Shown: piece after piece, positions 50,022 through 58,578 of the stretch
Layout of the letters: each line of letters starts with the position of its first letter
Position numbering within the stretch: the first letter of the stretch is position 1
Assembly (NCBI RefSeq): GCF_000177675.1
Contig: NZ_ADGX01000017.1
Coordinates: 26,751 to 90,750, forward strand
Length of the DNA: 64,000 nt
Source: Parafrankia sp. EUN1f
GTDB lineage: Bacteria > Actinomycetota > Actinomycetes > Frankiales > Frankiaceae
Direction of reading: 5' to 3'
Made by a program: the position numbers and the translations under genes
The notes under the pieces: model-generated
Databases searched by the model: none
Told to the model about the DNA's origin: nothing
What the model saw: the letters and a program-made list of their open reading frames with translations, nothing else

Positions 50022-51866
50022 TCAGCCGGTGAGGACGTAGCCCTGCGCGCCCTCGACGGTCTGGCCTTCGCAGGCGGCGTCCGGGGAGACGAAGTGCTCG
50101 CCGGTGGACGTCCGGCAGCGGATGATCGCCCTCGTGGCCGGTGCCGACGGCTGGGAACCGAGAACCCAGCCGAGGACGCCTACGACCTGCTGCCCCTCGC
50201 AGTTCGCGCTGCCCGAGGTGAACGAGTCACTGCCGATCAGGCAGGCGTACAGCGGGGAGGTGCCAGGCACGTCACCGGACTGGTAGATGGCTCCGAGGGT
50301 GCTCTCAGCCCAGTAGCCGGCTGGCGCGGGCCCGGTCAGAACGGTGTGATCCGCGCCGTTGTAGTAGCGGACGAGGGCGACCGTCGCGGGGGCGGGAGCC
50401 GCGGTGGGAGTGGGGTCGGGCGACGGCGCCGTGGTGGCAGCCGGTGCCGCGCCGGCCTGGTCCGTCGCGGTGGCCGATCCGGGGGACGCCGCCGGAGTGA
50501 CCGCGGTCTCGGTGCCTGCCGCCGACGCGGCCGCGTCGGACGTCGTCACTGTCGGCGGGGTGGCCGTCCCGGACGGTTGTGAGCCGAGGGCGGCGCCCTC
50601 CGCCCGCTGGTGCGCGCCGTCGCGGTTCGCGGCGACCGCGACGGCGGCGATCGTGCCGGCGACGAGTACCGCGGTAAGGGCGGCCCCGGCCGTGATGGCG
50701 GATCGGCGGGCTCGGCGCCGGCCGGCTGGGTGGCCTGGATCGATCCGGGTCTGGTCCAGCGGTCCAGCGTCCGGGTCGGCGGTCTCCGCACTGGTGCGCA
50801 CCATCGCCGCGACGCCGTCGGCGGACCAGCGCGGCGGCATGGGCGAGGACGTCCGCACGGGTGCGGGCGCGGGCAGCTGCGGCGGTGAGGGCGACTGCGG
50901 CGGTGAGGGCGACTGCGGAGGTGAAGGCGGCGGCGAGGGTGCGGGCGGCGGCGAGGGTGGGCCGGGCAGCGGCGATGTGCGGAGCAGCGCGGATGTGGCT
51001 GGCGACCAGAGCCGGTCCACGGTGTGCTGGGTGAGATCCTCGGCGGCCGCGAGGCTGGTGATCTCGGCGCCGAGGATCGCGGTGAGTGCCTCGTCCGCGC
51101 TGGGCCGGCGCGCCGGATCCTTGTCGAGCGCGCGGGTGAGCAGCCCGAGGAGATGAGTCGGCACCCCCGTCAGGTCGGGGGAGTCCCGCAGCATCCTGAC
51201 GGCCGTCGCGGCGGGCGCCTCGGCGGGGAACGGGTGCCGGCCGCGTGCCGCGTAAACCAGGCACATGGCCCAGGCGAAGATGTCCGCCGCGGGCCCGGCC
51301 CGCTCGCCCAGCAGCTGCTCGGGAGCCATCCAGGCGACGGTGCCGAGAACCGCGCCGGTGCCGGTGTGGGCGGTGCCGTCGAGCGCCCGCGCGATGCCGA
51401 AGTCGATGATCTTGGGCCCGATCGGGCCGAGCAGGATGTTCGACGGCTTGAGGTCACGGTGTACCAGGCCGGCGGAATGGGCCGAGAGCAGGGCGGCCGC
51501 CAGGCCGCTGCCGATGGCGACGAGCCGGGCCTCCGCCAGGCTGCCATGGGCGCCGATCTCGGTCGCGAGGCTCACCCCCGGGACGTACTCCATCGCCAGC
51601 CACGGGGACGCGGCATCGACGTCGGCATCCAGGAACTCGGCGACGAACGGGCCGCGCAGCCGGCGGACGGCGGTGACCTCGCGCCGGAACCGCTCGCGGA
51701 GCTCGGCGTCGCTGACCAGGTCGGGCCGGATCACCTTGACCGCCGCCGGCCGACCGCCCGCGTCGCGCCCCAGGTAGACGGTCCCCATGCCGCCGGAGCC
51801 GAGCCGTGCCTCGAGCCGGTACCGCCCGACGACGGCTGGGTCGGAAGCGACGAGCGCCGCCAGCAT
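50022..51866 (-). CDS. Receptor-type Ser/Thr protein kinase
   Basis: This 614-residue PknB-like transmembrane kinase has an intact kinase domain (about 12-270): GSGGMGTVYLG, AVKVIRP, the catalytic loop HRDLKPSNILL, IIDFGIA, WMAPEQ and DIFAWAMCLVYAARG. A Pro/Ser/Gln-rich linker (about 300-340) follows, then a charged stretch and one transmembrane helix (SAITAGAALTAVLVAGTIAAVAVAA, about 385-410). The outside part is an Ala/Thr-rich stalk ending in a ~115-residue domain (RYYNGADHTVLTG, AGYWAESTLGAIY, PLYACLIGSDSFTS, CEGQ twice) that resembles DUF5648-type secreted-enzyme modules, not PASTA. The ligand is unknown. Confidence 0.93.
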   Translation of the reverse strand: MLAALVASDPAVVGRYRLEARLGSGGMGTVYLGRDAGGRPAAVKVIRPDLVSDAELRERFRREVTAVRRLRGPFVAEFLDADVDAASPWLAMEYVPGVSLATEIGAHGSLAEARLVAIGSGLAAALLSAHSAGLVHRDLKPSNILLGPIGPKIIDFGIARALDGTAHTGTGAVLGTVAWMAPEQLLGERAGPAADIFAWAMCLVYAARGRHPFPAEAPAATAVRMLRDSPDLTGVPTHLLGLLTRALDKDPARRPSADEALTAILGAEITSLAAAEDLTQHTVDRLWSPATSALLRTSPLPGPPSPPPAPSPPPSPPQSPSPPQSPSPPQLPAPAPVRTSSPMPPRWSADGVAAMVRTSAETADPDAGPLDQTRIDPGHPAGRRRARRSAITAGAALTAVLVAGTIAAVAVAANRDGAHQRAEGAALGSQPSGTATPPTVTTSDAAASAAGTETAVTPAASPGSATATDQAGAAPAATTAPSPDPTPTAAPAPATVALVRYYNGADHTVLTGPAPAGYWAESTLGAIYQSGDVPGTSPLYACLIGSDSFTSGSANCEGQQVVGVLGWVLGSQPSAPATRAIIRCRTSTGEHFVSPDAACEGQTVEGAQGYVLTG

Positions 51867-52046
51867 CCGGGCTCCTCACACGACGGGCAATCAGGGCGTT
51901 CCGCAGCCTAACCGCCCGATTCGCGATGGACCCTCCGCGGGTAGGCGGGGTTCGCGGTGTGGCCGAGTCGTTCTGGATGCTCCCGACATGTAGTGGTCTG
52001 ACCGGTGGCCACGTCGCGTGGGACGCCTGACCGTGCCCCACCGAAT

Positions 52047-52062
52047 ATAGCGTCAACGCTAT
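52047..52062. promoter_or_regulatory. Palindrome at the HigBA start
   Basis: ATAGCGT and ACGCTAT are perfect 7-bp arms around CA, overlapping the first bases of the toxin ATG (52061). Auto-repression by the HigA antitoxin is inferred. The gap before it (51867-52046) holds no gene. Confidence 0.6.
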
Positions 52063-52422
52063 GACGTGGGGTACCGTCGAGCTGGAACCGGAAGTCCGGG
52101 ATGGCTGGGACAGCTACCGACCGAGCAGTTCGCGACGGTCGCCTTCTACGTCGATCTGCTCGCGGAGCAGGGTCCGTTGCTGGGTGAGCCCTACACGCGG
52201 CAGCTCGATGGCAAGCTGCGGGAGCTGCGCTTTCACCTGGACGGCCAGGCGGTCCGGGTGACCTGCTGGATCGCACCGGGGCGGCGGGTGGTGCTGTTGA
52301 CGGTGTTCGCCAAGACGTGGATGAGGGAGGTCGCCGAGGTGTCTCGGGCGCGGCGTGCCTTGGCGCGTTGCCTGGCCGAGTCGCGCACGGTGGCAGAAGA
52401 GGAAGGGGGCGGCGATGGATGA
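52061..52422 (+). pseudogene. HigB/RelE-type toxin, frameshifted near its N-terminus
   Basis: Frame 1 starts at ATG 52061 and reads MTWGTVELEPEVRDG; the rest of the domain continues in another frame from about 52105 (LPTEQFATVAFYVDLLAEQG, GEPYTRQLDGKLRELRFHLD, VRVTCWIAPGRRVVLLTVFA). Joined, they give a normal ~118-residue phage Gp49-like HigB ribonuclease. The join requires restoring one base around 52095-52112, where family members read W-L-D-S-L-P. Either the toxin is inactivated or the assembly has an error; an alternative start at 52066 in the second frame would give an unrelated first ~17 residues. The C-terminus overlaps the antitoxin start by 8 bases. Confidence 0.75.
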
Positions 52423-52711
52423 GCGGGGGGGCTGGGCGGAGCTGCGGGCACGGCGGATGGGCGAGCCGGGTGCGCGCGAGACATATCAGGCGGCCAGGTT
52501 GGCGTTCGAGCTGGGTCGGTCGGTGCGGGAGCTACGCCAGCGGCGCGGCTGGAGCCAGGAGGAGCTGGCTCGCGCGGCGGGCATGACACAGTCGGCGGTG
52601 GCGCGCTTCGAGGCCGGAGGCACCGTACCGACGCTGCCGGTGCTGGAACGGCTTGCCGAGGCTCTTGACGCCGACCTTGACATGCGGGTCATCCCGCGTC
52701 CCGCGGCATAG
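52415..52711 (+). CDS. HigA-type XRE antitoxin
   Basis: This 98-residue helix-turn-helix protein has an XRE domain at about 35-92: SVRELRQRRGWSQEELARAA, GMTQSAVARFEAGG and TVPTLPVLERLAEALDADLD. This is the classic antitoxin that follows a Gp49-like toxin in HigBA modules. ATG 52415 lies inside the end of the toxin frame (8-base overlap), giving coupled translation. It probably represses the operon at the ATAGCGT palindrome. It is intact even though the toxin frame is broken, as expected when the toxin decays first. Confidence 0.92.
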   Translation: MDERGGWAELRARRMGEPGARETYQAARLAFELGRSVRELRQRRGWSQEELARAAGMTQSAVARFEAGGTVPTLPVLERLAEALDADLDMRVIPRPAA

Positions 52712-53224
52712 GAGACGGGCGGGTACCGACCTCGTCCGCCTGGGCAGCGGGCGCGAGATCGGTAGGCCAGCCGTCGGGTGCGCTCAGGTGATGGCGGTGA
52801 GCCTGAGCGCACCCGCGTTGGCGGGGGCCAGGTGGGCCTACCGGCCGGTGGTGGCTCCGGCGACGGCGGCGCGGGCGCGAAGGCGGAACTGCTCGAGCTT
52901 GTCCTGCGGCCGGATGATCTGGTGGCTCGCAGAGCCTGGTACGTCGGTTTCGGATCCCTCGCGACGTCGATGGTCATCAGTTCGACGACGCCGCCGCGGT
53001 AGGCGCCACCCGAGGCCGCGCCGCCCTCGGTGGAGCTGCCTTCGACGGCCCCGCCGTCGCGGGCTAAGTCGTCAACCATTCTCCGCTCCTTGTCCGTCAG
53101 ACCGATCGGCCCGGTGGGCCGGTGGGGTCGAAGAATCCCGGCGGCGTGATGCCGGCCACCGTCGGACGGAACAATATAGTTGACTCAGTCGGTTGTCTAC
53201 GCGCCGTGGCGGGAGCACGCGGAA
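52712..53224. other. Non-coding or decayed region after HigBA
   Basis: No intact gene is supported. Short frames in all directions change register every 100-150 bases, which suggests decayed coding DNA. At 53169-53198 there is an AT-rich patch (AATATAGTTGACTCAGTC) containing the 9-bp palindrome GACTCAGTC, looking like the former promoter/operator of a lost regulator-transporter pair. Confidence 0.4.
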
Positions 53225-53252
53225 GCGCCCCGGCTGCCGACAGCCGGGGCGC
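53225..53252 (-). terminator. Hairpin terminator beside the MFS relic
   Basis: GCGCCCCGGCTG and CAGCCGGGGCGC form a perfect 12-bp stem with a CCGA loop, about 34 bases after the stop of the leftward MFS fragment. Confidence 0.75.
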
Positions 53253-53285
53253 AGGGTGCGCAGGACGAGTGGAGGCGGAGCAGGC

Positions 53286-53476
53286 TCAGGCGGAACGGGG
53301 GACCGGTACCGGCTTCGCCCCGGCGACGGTCGCGGCGTACAGGAACAGCCCGGCCGTGGTGAGCACGAAACCGGCCCAGACCGTGGAGAGCGTTCCCCAG
53401 CCGGCGTCGAGGGCTACCGCGCCGCCGATCGCGCCGAGCGAGTTGGCCAGGTTGAGGGCGGCGGTCAGGTCGGTCA
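53286..53476 (-). pseudogene. C-terminal relic of an MFS transporter
   Basis: About 63 residues (TAALNLANSLGAIGGAVALD, WGTLSTVWAGFVLTTAGLFLY, ending PVPVPRSA) correspond to the last two membrane helices of an AraJ/DHA1-type major facilitator. The LANSLGAIGGA motif is typical of helix 11. The rest of the transporter (~330 residues) is missing; the coding sequence abuts and slightly overlaps the end of the heme oxygenase gene. A deletion joining the two genes is the simplest explanation. Confidence 0.7.
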
Positions 53477-53785
53477 GGAGCCGCCCGCGACCGAACGGTG
53501 GACGACCTCGAACTCCAGCAGAGACGCACCGGAGGCCACGGGACGGGCACGCTCCCCGGCGTGTGCCTCCATGGCCGGGCCCTTGAGCCACGCCTGGAAG
53601 GACTCCTCACTGTCCCAGTGCGTCACGACGAAGTACCGGTTGTCGCCGGCCACCGGCCGCAGCAGCTCGAACGACTCGAAGCCGGGCTGGCCGTCCACGG
53701 CGTGCAGCCGGTTGGCGAACCGCTTCTCCAGCTCGGGGCCGGCGCCCTCGGGAACCTCGATGGCATTGATCTTCACGACGCTCAC
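53474..53785 (-). CDS. mhuD: MhuD-type heme-degrading monooxygenase
   Basis: This 103-residue small dimeric ferredoxin-like (ABM-fold) protein strongly matches Mycobacterium tuberculosis MhuD, which breaks down heme to mycobilin and releases iron. Key heme-pocket residues are in the same numbered places: N7 (MSVVKINAIEVPEGAGPELE), W66 (ESFQAW) and H75 (EAHAGERA). YFVVTHWDSEESF and GASLLEFEVV are also shared. The start is GTG 53785. Downstream lies a decayed MFS gene, so any former transport partner is lost. Iron acquisition from heme is the inferred role. Confidence 0.9.
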   Translation of the reverse strand: MSVVKINAIEVPEGAGPELEKRFANRLHAVDGQPGFESFELLRPVAGDNRYFVVTHWDSEESFQAWLKGPAMEAHAGERARPVASGASLLEFEVVHRSVAGGS

Positions 53786-54098
53786 GCCGTTCAGCGTATG
53801 ACCAACCGCAGGCCGGGCGGAAGGACAGCAGCCATCCGGGCGGGTGACGAGGGCCGCGTGTGGTCAGAGCAGGGCGGGCGGCGGTTTCCGCGCCGCGCGT
53901 ACCTTTGTGGCCGGTGGCGCGCGTCAGGCTGAGCCACCGGCATCTCTTTCGTCGCGCCTGGTTGCAAAGGGGAACGCGGGCGCCGCCGGTCTGGGCGGCC
54001 CGAACGGTGCTCCGGCGCGTGGTTGATTCCCGCCAGGGGGATGATGTGTACGATTTATCGCGGCATCCTGCTCCCTGGCCCGAGGAGGAGCGACCGGC
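53786..54098. other. Divergent region before the nuclease-helicase cassette
   Basis: This 313-bp stretch shows no gene. Near 54040-54060 the sequence GATGATGTGTACGATTTATCG is AT-richer and could be the -10 area for the rightward cassette; a GAGGAGGAG ribosome site occurs at 54081-54089. Confidence 0.4.
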
Positions 54099-55588
54099 GT
54101 GTCGGGACCGCGTGAGAACCCTGTGGTCAACTTTCGTGCGCATGAGCTGAACACCGGCAGCGCGGCGGGCGCCCGAGCTGACTTCGAGCAGATGGTCGCC
54201 CAGCTGGTGGACGTCTTTTACCCCGGTGCCCGGCAGGTGAGTGCCAACCCCGGGGACGGAGGCATCGATGTCTTCCACGGTCGGCTCGACGACCGGATCA
54301 TCGTCTGGCAGTCCAAATACTTCATGCCGCAGGTGGTGCGGTCGCATCGCGACCAGATCAGGGAATCATTTGCTTCCGCGCAGAAAAATGCTCGCGCGCA
54401 CGGCTATGTGATCGACGAGTGGATACTGTGCGTCCCCAGCTCCATGGATCATCCGACTACGCTGTGGTGGGATGGATGGCGCCGCGCGCAGGAGGCCGAG
54501 ACGTCGACCAGGATCGATATCTGGGACGAGACCGGTCTGCGGAGCAGGCTCTCCCAGCCCGCGGCGGGAGCGGTGCTCGCGGCGTACTACCCGGCGCACA
54601 CCAGGTCACGCACATCGCCTCCGGACACGGCGGCAGGAGAAGGCATCCCGCCTTCCGGCTACGGGGCTTCCGGTCGCGGGGCTTCCGACGCGCCGGAAGC
54701 CCCGCTCGCGACGGACCCCTTCTCGGCCGACCGGCGTCCACGCGCCGGCGAGACAGCTCGGATCGCCGGATGCGACTGTCTTCTCCAGGGCGACCCACAG
54801 GAGTCGCGGGGCGACGGCTGGGTGCTGCGAACGGGCGCGGCGATGGTGATGTCCTCACGGCCCGGCCCGGTCTGGTTTCGTCAGGTGCTGATCCGCCGGC
54901 ACGATCCGCAGGCGGATGAGCAGGCCGCGGCGATCGCGACCCAGCTGCGCATCCTCGACCGGATCGGCGGCCGTAACGGCCTGCCACGGAAGGCCGCGGG
55001 CCGGGTGGGTCCAGGCGAGGCCGCGGTCATCTCGGCTCGGCCGGCTGGCCGGACCTGGCGGGACGTGTTCGGCCCGGTGGCTCCGGCCCGAGCGCGGCCG
55101 CTGGACCGGGTGACCGCTGCCGCGCTTCTCGCTGTCGCCGCGGTGGCGGCGGACGTCCTGACCAGGCTGCACGACGAGGGGCACAGCCATCGCGCGCTCA
55201 CCTCGGACGCGGTGGTGCTCCCCGGCCCCGGGGCGGCGCCGCGCTGCGTGACCTCGGACTGGCCGCCGTCGCGCGCCGGCCGGGTGAGGGCCCTGCCGAG
55301 TACCGTGCGCCAGAGCAGGAGCGTCTCGGGTTCCACGGAGCCGAGGTCGGTTTCCGTACCGACGCCTATCGCCTCGCCGCCATGACGTACCACTGCCTGA
55401 CCGGACGACCTCCGGCTCTCGGGAGCCCGCTGCCGTTGCGCGCCTTCGGTCTCGACCTGCCGGACGACCTGGAGGAGCTACTGAGCGCGGCGCTGGATCC
55501 GGATCCGGGCCGGCGGCCCGCCGTGGCTGGCCCGTTCGTCACGGCGTTGCGGGCCGGTTCCGACCACCTCGGTCGGGTCGGGCGCTGA
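54099..55588 (+). CDS. Mrr-like nuclease fused to a degenerate kinase (frameshifted)
   Basis: The gene would encode ~496 residues if one base near 55219-55240 (a GGCCCCGGGG-rich run) is restored; as written, the first frame stops at 55385 and the second runs to 55588. N-terminal PD-(D/E)xK nuclease (about 25-160): DFEQMVAQLVDVFYPGA, GGIDVFHG with D57 and IVWQSKYF with Q71-x-K73. Middle and C-terminal parts form a Ser/Thr kinase-like fold: LHDEGHSHRALTSDAVVL is the catalytic loop but HRD is HRA; past the shift come LRDLGLAA, EYRAPEQ and TDAYRLAAMTYHCLTG. Kinase catalysis is therefore unlikely. GTG 54099 follows GAGGAGGAG. The stop overlaps the helicase ATG (TGATG). Confidence 0.8.
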
Positions 55589-58578
55589 TGGCGACCAGTG
55601 CGGTCACCCTGCCCGGTGGGATAGCCATCGTGCCGAGCGCGCGAATGGTCGAGAAGATGGCGAGCGCCCGTGTCCGGGGCGATGACGACCTCGATCCCGA
55701 AGGTTTCGTCGACCAGCTCCGAAGAATGTCCTCCGGCGTCCCTGCCCGGGTGGAGGCGAAAACCGGGCAGGCCGCAGCCACGCTGCGGCTGTACACCGAT
55801 ACCCATATCGCTTTGCTGCGCCCCACGAACCGCGGTGACGGGTATTTTCTGAATCATGTCGGCCGGTGGTCCTTCCAGGATCACCGAAGCCTCGCCCAGG
55901 GTTTCCTGAGTGTCCGCTGCCCGCGGTGGACCGTTCATTCACAGGTCAGGAACATCCCGGCGGGCAGCAGCAGCCATATCGATGTCCTCACCGATGCCTG
56001 GACGGCGCTTCGGACGTCCGGATCGCCGGCCGGTCGAATACCCGAGCGGCACCAGGAGTACCTCGACACGGTCGAACGCATCATCCTGCGGACCAGGGAT
56101 CTGGAACGGGACAGGCTCGCCGTCACGCCGATTCTCTACCGCGCCCGCCGGGCAACGCGGGAGCAGCGCTTCTCCGCCCGCGGGGTCTACGAGTTCCGGC
56201 TTGTCGAGAGATGTCAGATCACCGAGGGAACGCTGGTTCAGGTCAACGACGACCGAGGCCTGCGTGGCGTGGTTCTGCGGAGCGAGAACCTGGACGTGAC
56301 GATCCGGTTCGACGATGTTCCGGACTTCACCCGCATCCCGGCTCAGGGTGCGCTGACGGTGCTGCCGAGCGACGTCGTCTACCGGGCTCAGCTGGGGGCG
56401 GTGGCCGCCCTGCGCGACGGCGAGGCGGTCAGTCCCCGTCTGCTGGCGACGCTGGCCGAGCACCGCGTCCAGCGCTCCGCCCCGCCGGACCGGTCGGCGC
56501 GCCCGGGCCGTGACCTGGAGCGCAGCCAGCTTGACGCGTTCCAGCGTGCGCGGGGCGAGCCCGATCTGCTGCTCGTGCTGGGGCCTCCGGGAACCGGGAA
56601 GACCTGGACGATCACCGAGATGGCCATTGCCGAGGCGGCGGCCGGCCGGGCGGGCGAGGGCCGGGCACGCCGTGTCCTGGTCACGTCACAGAGCAACCGG
56701 GCCGTGGACAACGTCCTGCGGGGCCTGGCCGACCAGCTGCGGTGCGTTCGCGTCGGCAACCCGGAGGCGCTGACCGGGCCAGCGCGCGAACTCACCGCCG
56801 AGGTCCAGGTGGGGGCGCTGAAGGATGACGTCCTGCGGAACACCGAGCCGATCATGTCGGCCCTGGCACCGTTCGCCGACGTCGGCGCCAGCCAGGACGA
56901 CGCCGGATTCCGGCTTGGGTTGCTGGGTGAGCATCTCGCCGAGGCGCGGCAGGCGGATCGGGACGTCCAAGCCCGGGACGCCGAGCTGGACGACATCACC
57001 CGGCGGCTTCGTGCGCCCCTCGAACCGGAGATCGCCCAGGCCCAGGCCGAGATCGATCGGCTGAACGTGGTGATGGAGCGGCAGCGGGATCGTCACGCCC
57101 GGGCCCGGGACCGGTACGAGAAGGCAGCGGCTCGGCGCGTTCCCAGGTGGTGGGCAGGGATCCGCCGTCGCGGCCTCGACCGGCGCGACCGGGCGGTGCG
57201 GGCTGCCGCCGAACGGGTCGACGCCGCGGAGCGGGAACTCGCCACGGCTCGGGCGTGGCATGGAGGTCTGCTGGAACAGGTCGCACTGCTCGTGACCCAG
57301 GACAGCGTCGGCGGGCGGCTCCTGGCGGAACGGGAGCACGCGTGGGGACGCCGTGAACGGGCGCTCACCCACACCGCGCGGACCGCGGAGCCGCTGTACG
57401 CCGAACTGGAGCTGGCCGGATGCGGCCTCGTCCGTCCGGACGGTGAGACCGACGACGTCGCGGTTTGGGAACAGCGGGAGCGGAAGCTGCTCGACGCGGT
57501 CGGCCTCGCCCGCACCCGTGCGTCCCTGCTGGACGACTGGCGTGGCCGGATCCCCAGCGCGGACGAGGAGCTCAAACACGAACTGGTCAGCTACGCCGAT
57601 GTCATCGCCGCGACCTGTATCGGGGTCTCGACGAAGAAGCTGCTCAGTGGGCTGGACTTCGATCTCGCCATCGTCGACGAGGCGGGCCAGATCGCCCTGC
57701 CCGACCTGCTGGTGCCGCTCGTCCGGGCCCGCCGCTCGGTGCTCGTCGGAGATCACAAACAGCTGCCGCCCTATCTGGACAACGACGTCGCCCAGTGGTC
57801 GCGGGAGCTCGTCCCAGGAACAGAGATCTCCGCCTCGGCGGTGGCCGAGACCCGGGACATCGTCGGGCGCAGCGAGTTCGAGCGGCTCTTCGAGCGGATC
57901 GGGGCGGAACACGGGGTGACGTTGACGACGCAGCGCCGAATGCCGGAAACGGTCGCGACGTTCATCTCGAACGCCTTCTACGGCGGGGTGCTCGCCACGA
58001 TCCATCCCGGCTCCGGGCCCGACCCGCTGTTCACCAGCCCGCTGGCGTTCGTCGACACCTCCGATCAGCCGCCGGCACGGCGCGGCGAAAGCCGTGCCGG
58101 CGCGAACGGGGGAATCAGCAACCGGCTGGAGGCGGATCTCATCGCGGCGCTGCTCGCCAGCTACGGCGGCCACCATCGTGACTGGGCGGTGATCGTCCCC
58201 TATCGGGAGCAGGTCCAGCTACTGCGGCAGACGCTCGTCCGGCGGCTGGGTGGCCCCGTGAGTGTCGAGGACAACATCGGCACGGTGGACGCCTTCCAGG
58301 GCAACGAACGCGACCTGATCATCTATGGCTTCACGCGAAGCAACCGAGGCGGAGAGGTCGGATTCCTCAGCGAGCTACGCCGCCTCAACGTCGCGATGAC
58401 ACGGACTCGCAGGCAGCTCGTGCTCGTCGGCGATCTCGAAACCCTCGGGAGGTCTCGGGACGAGGGCTTCCGAGCCCTCATCGGCGAGCTGCGGGTCACC
58501 CTGTCGAGGGTGGGTGACCTGCGTGGTTCCCGGGAGATCGAGACGTGGCTGCATGACGCCGCCGGGCGCACGCAGTGA
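55588..58578 (+). CDS. SF1 DNA2/UPF1-like helicase
   Basis: This 996-residue superfamily 1B helicase has a long N-terminal region (about 1-310, no recognised motif; VNDDRGLRGVVLRSENLDVT is OB-like). The core has Walker A GPPGTGKT (332-339), Ia TSQSNRAVDN, II VDEAGQ (near 697), III VLVGDHKQLPP, IV TQRRMPETVATFISNAFYGG, V TVDAFQGNERDLIIYGFTRS and VI LNVAMTRTRRQLVLVGD. Between motifs Ia and II lies a ~250-residue helical, probably coiled-coil insert (about 430-640, rich in ARDRYEKAAARR-type heptads). All catalytic motifs are intact. It is translationally coupled to both neighbours (TGATG and GTGA overlaps). Confidence 0.92.
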   Translation: MATSAVTLPGGIAIVPSARMVEKMASARVRGDDDLDPEGFVDQLRRMSSGVPARVEAKTGQAAATLRLYTDTHIALLRPTNRGDGYFLNHVGRWSFQDHRSLAQGFLSVRCPRWTVHSQVRNIPAGSSSHIDVLTDAWTALRTSGSPAGRIPERHQEYLDTVERIILRTRDLERDRLAVTPILYRARRATREQRFSARGVYEFRLVERCQITEGTLVQVNDDRGLRGVVLRSENLDVTIRFDDVPDFTRIPAQGALTVLPSDVVYRAQLGAVAALRDGEAVSPRLLATLAEHRVQRSAPPDRSARPGRDLERSQLDAFQRARGEPDLLLVLGPPGTGKTWTITEMAIAEAAAGRAGEGRARRVLVTSQSNRAVDNVLRGLADQLRCVRVGNPEALTGPARELTAEVQVGALKDDVLRNTEPIMSALAPFADVGASQDDAGFRLGLLGEHLAEARQADRDVQARDAELDDITRRLRAPLEPEIAQAQAEIDRLNVVMERQRDRHARARDRYEKAAARRVPRWWAGIRRRGLDRRDRAVRAAAERVDAAERELATARAWHGGLLEQVALLVTQDSVGGRLLAEREHAWGRRERALTHTARTAEPLYAELELAGCGLVRPDGETDDVAVWEQRERKLLDAVGLARTRASLLDDWRGRIPSADEELKHELVSYADVIAATCIGVSTKKLLSGLDFDLAIVDEAGQIALPDLLVPLVRARRSVLVGDHKQLPPYLDNDVAQWSRELVPGTEISASAVAETRDIVGRSEFERLFERIGAEHGVTLTTQRRMPETVATFISNAFYGGVLATIHPGSGPDPLFTSPLAFVDTSDQPPARRGESRAGANGGISNRLEADLIAALLASYGGHHRDWAVIVPYREQVQLLRQTLVRRLGGPVSVEDNIGTVDAFQGNERDLIIYGFTRSNRGGEVGFLSELRRLNVAMTRTRRQLVLVGDLETLGRSRDEGFRALIGELRVTLSRVGDLRGSREIETWLHDAAGRTQ

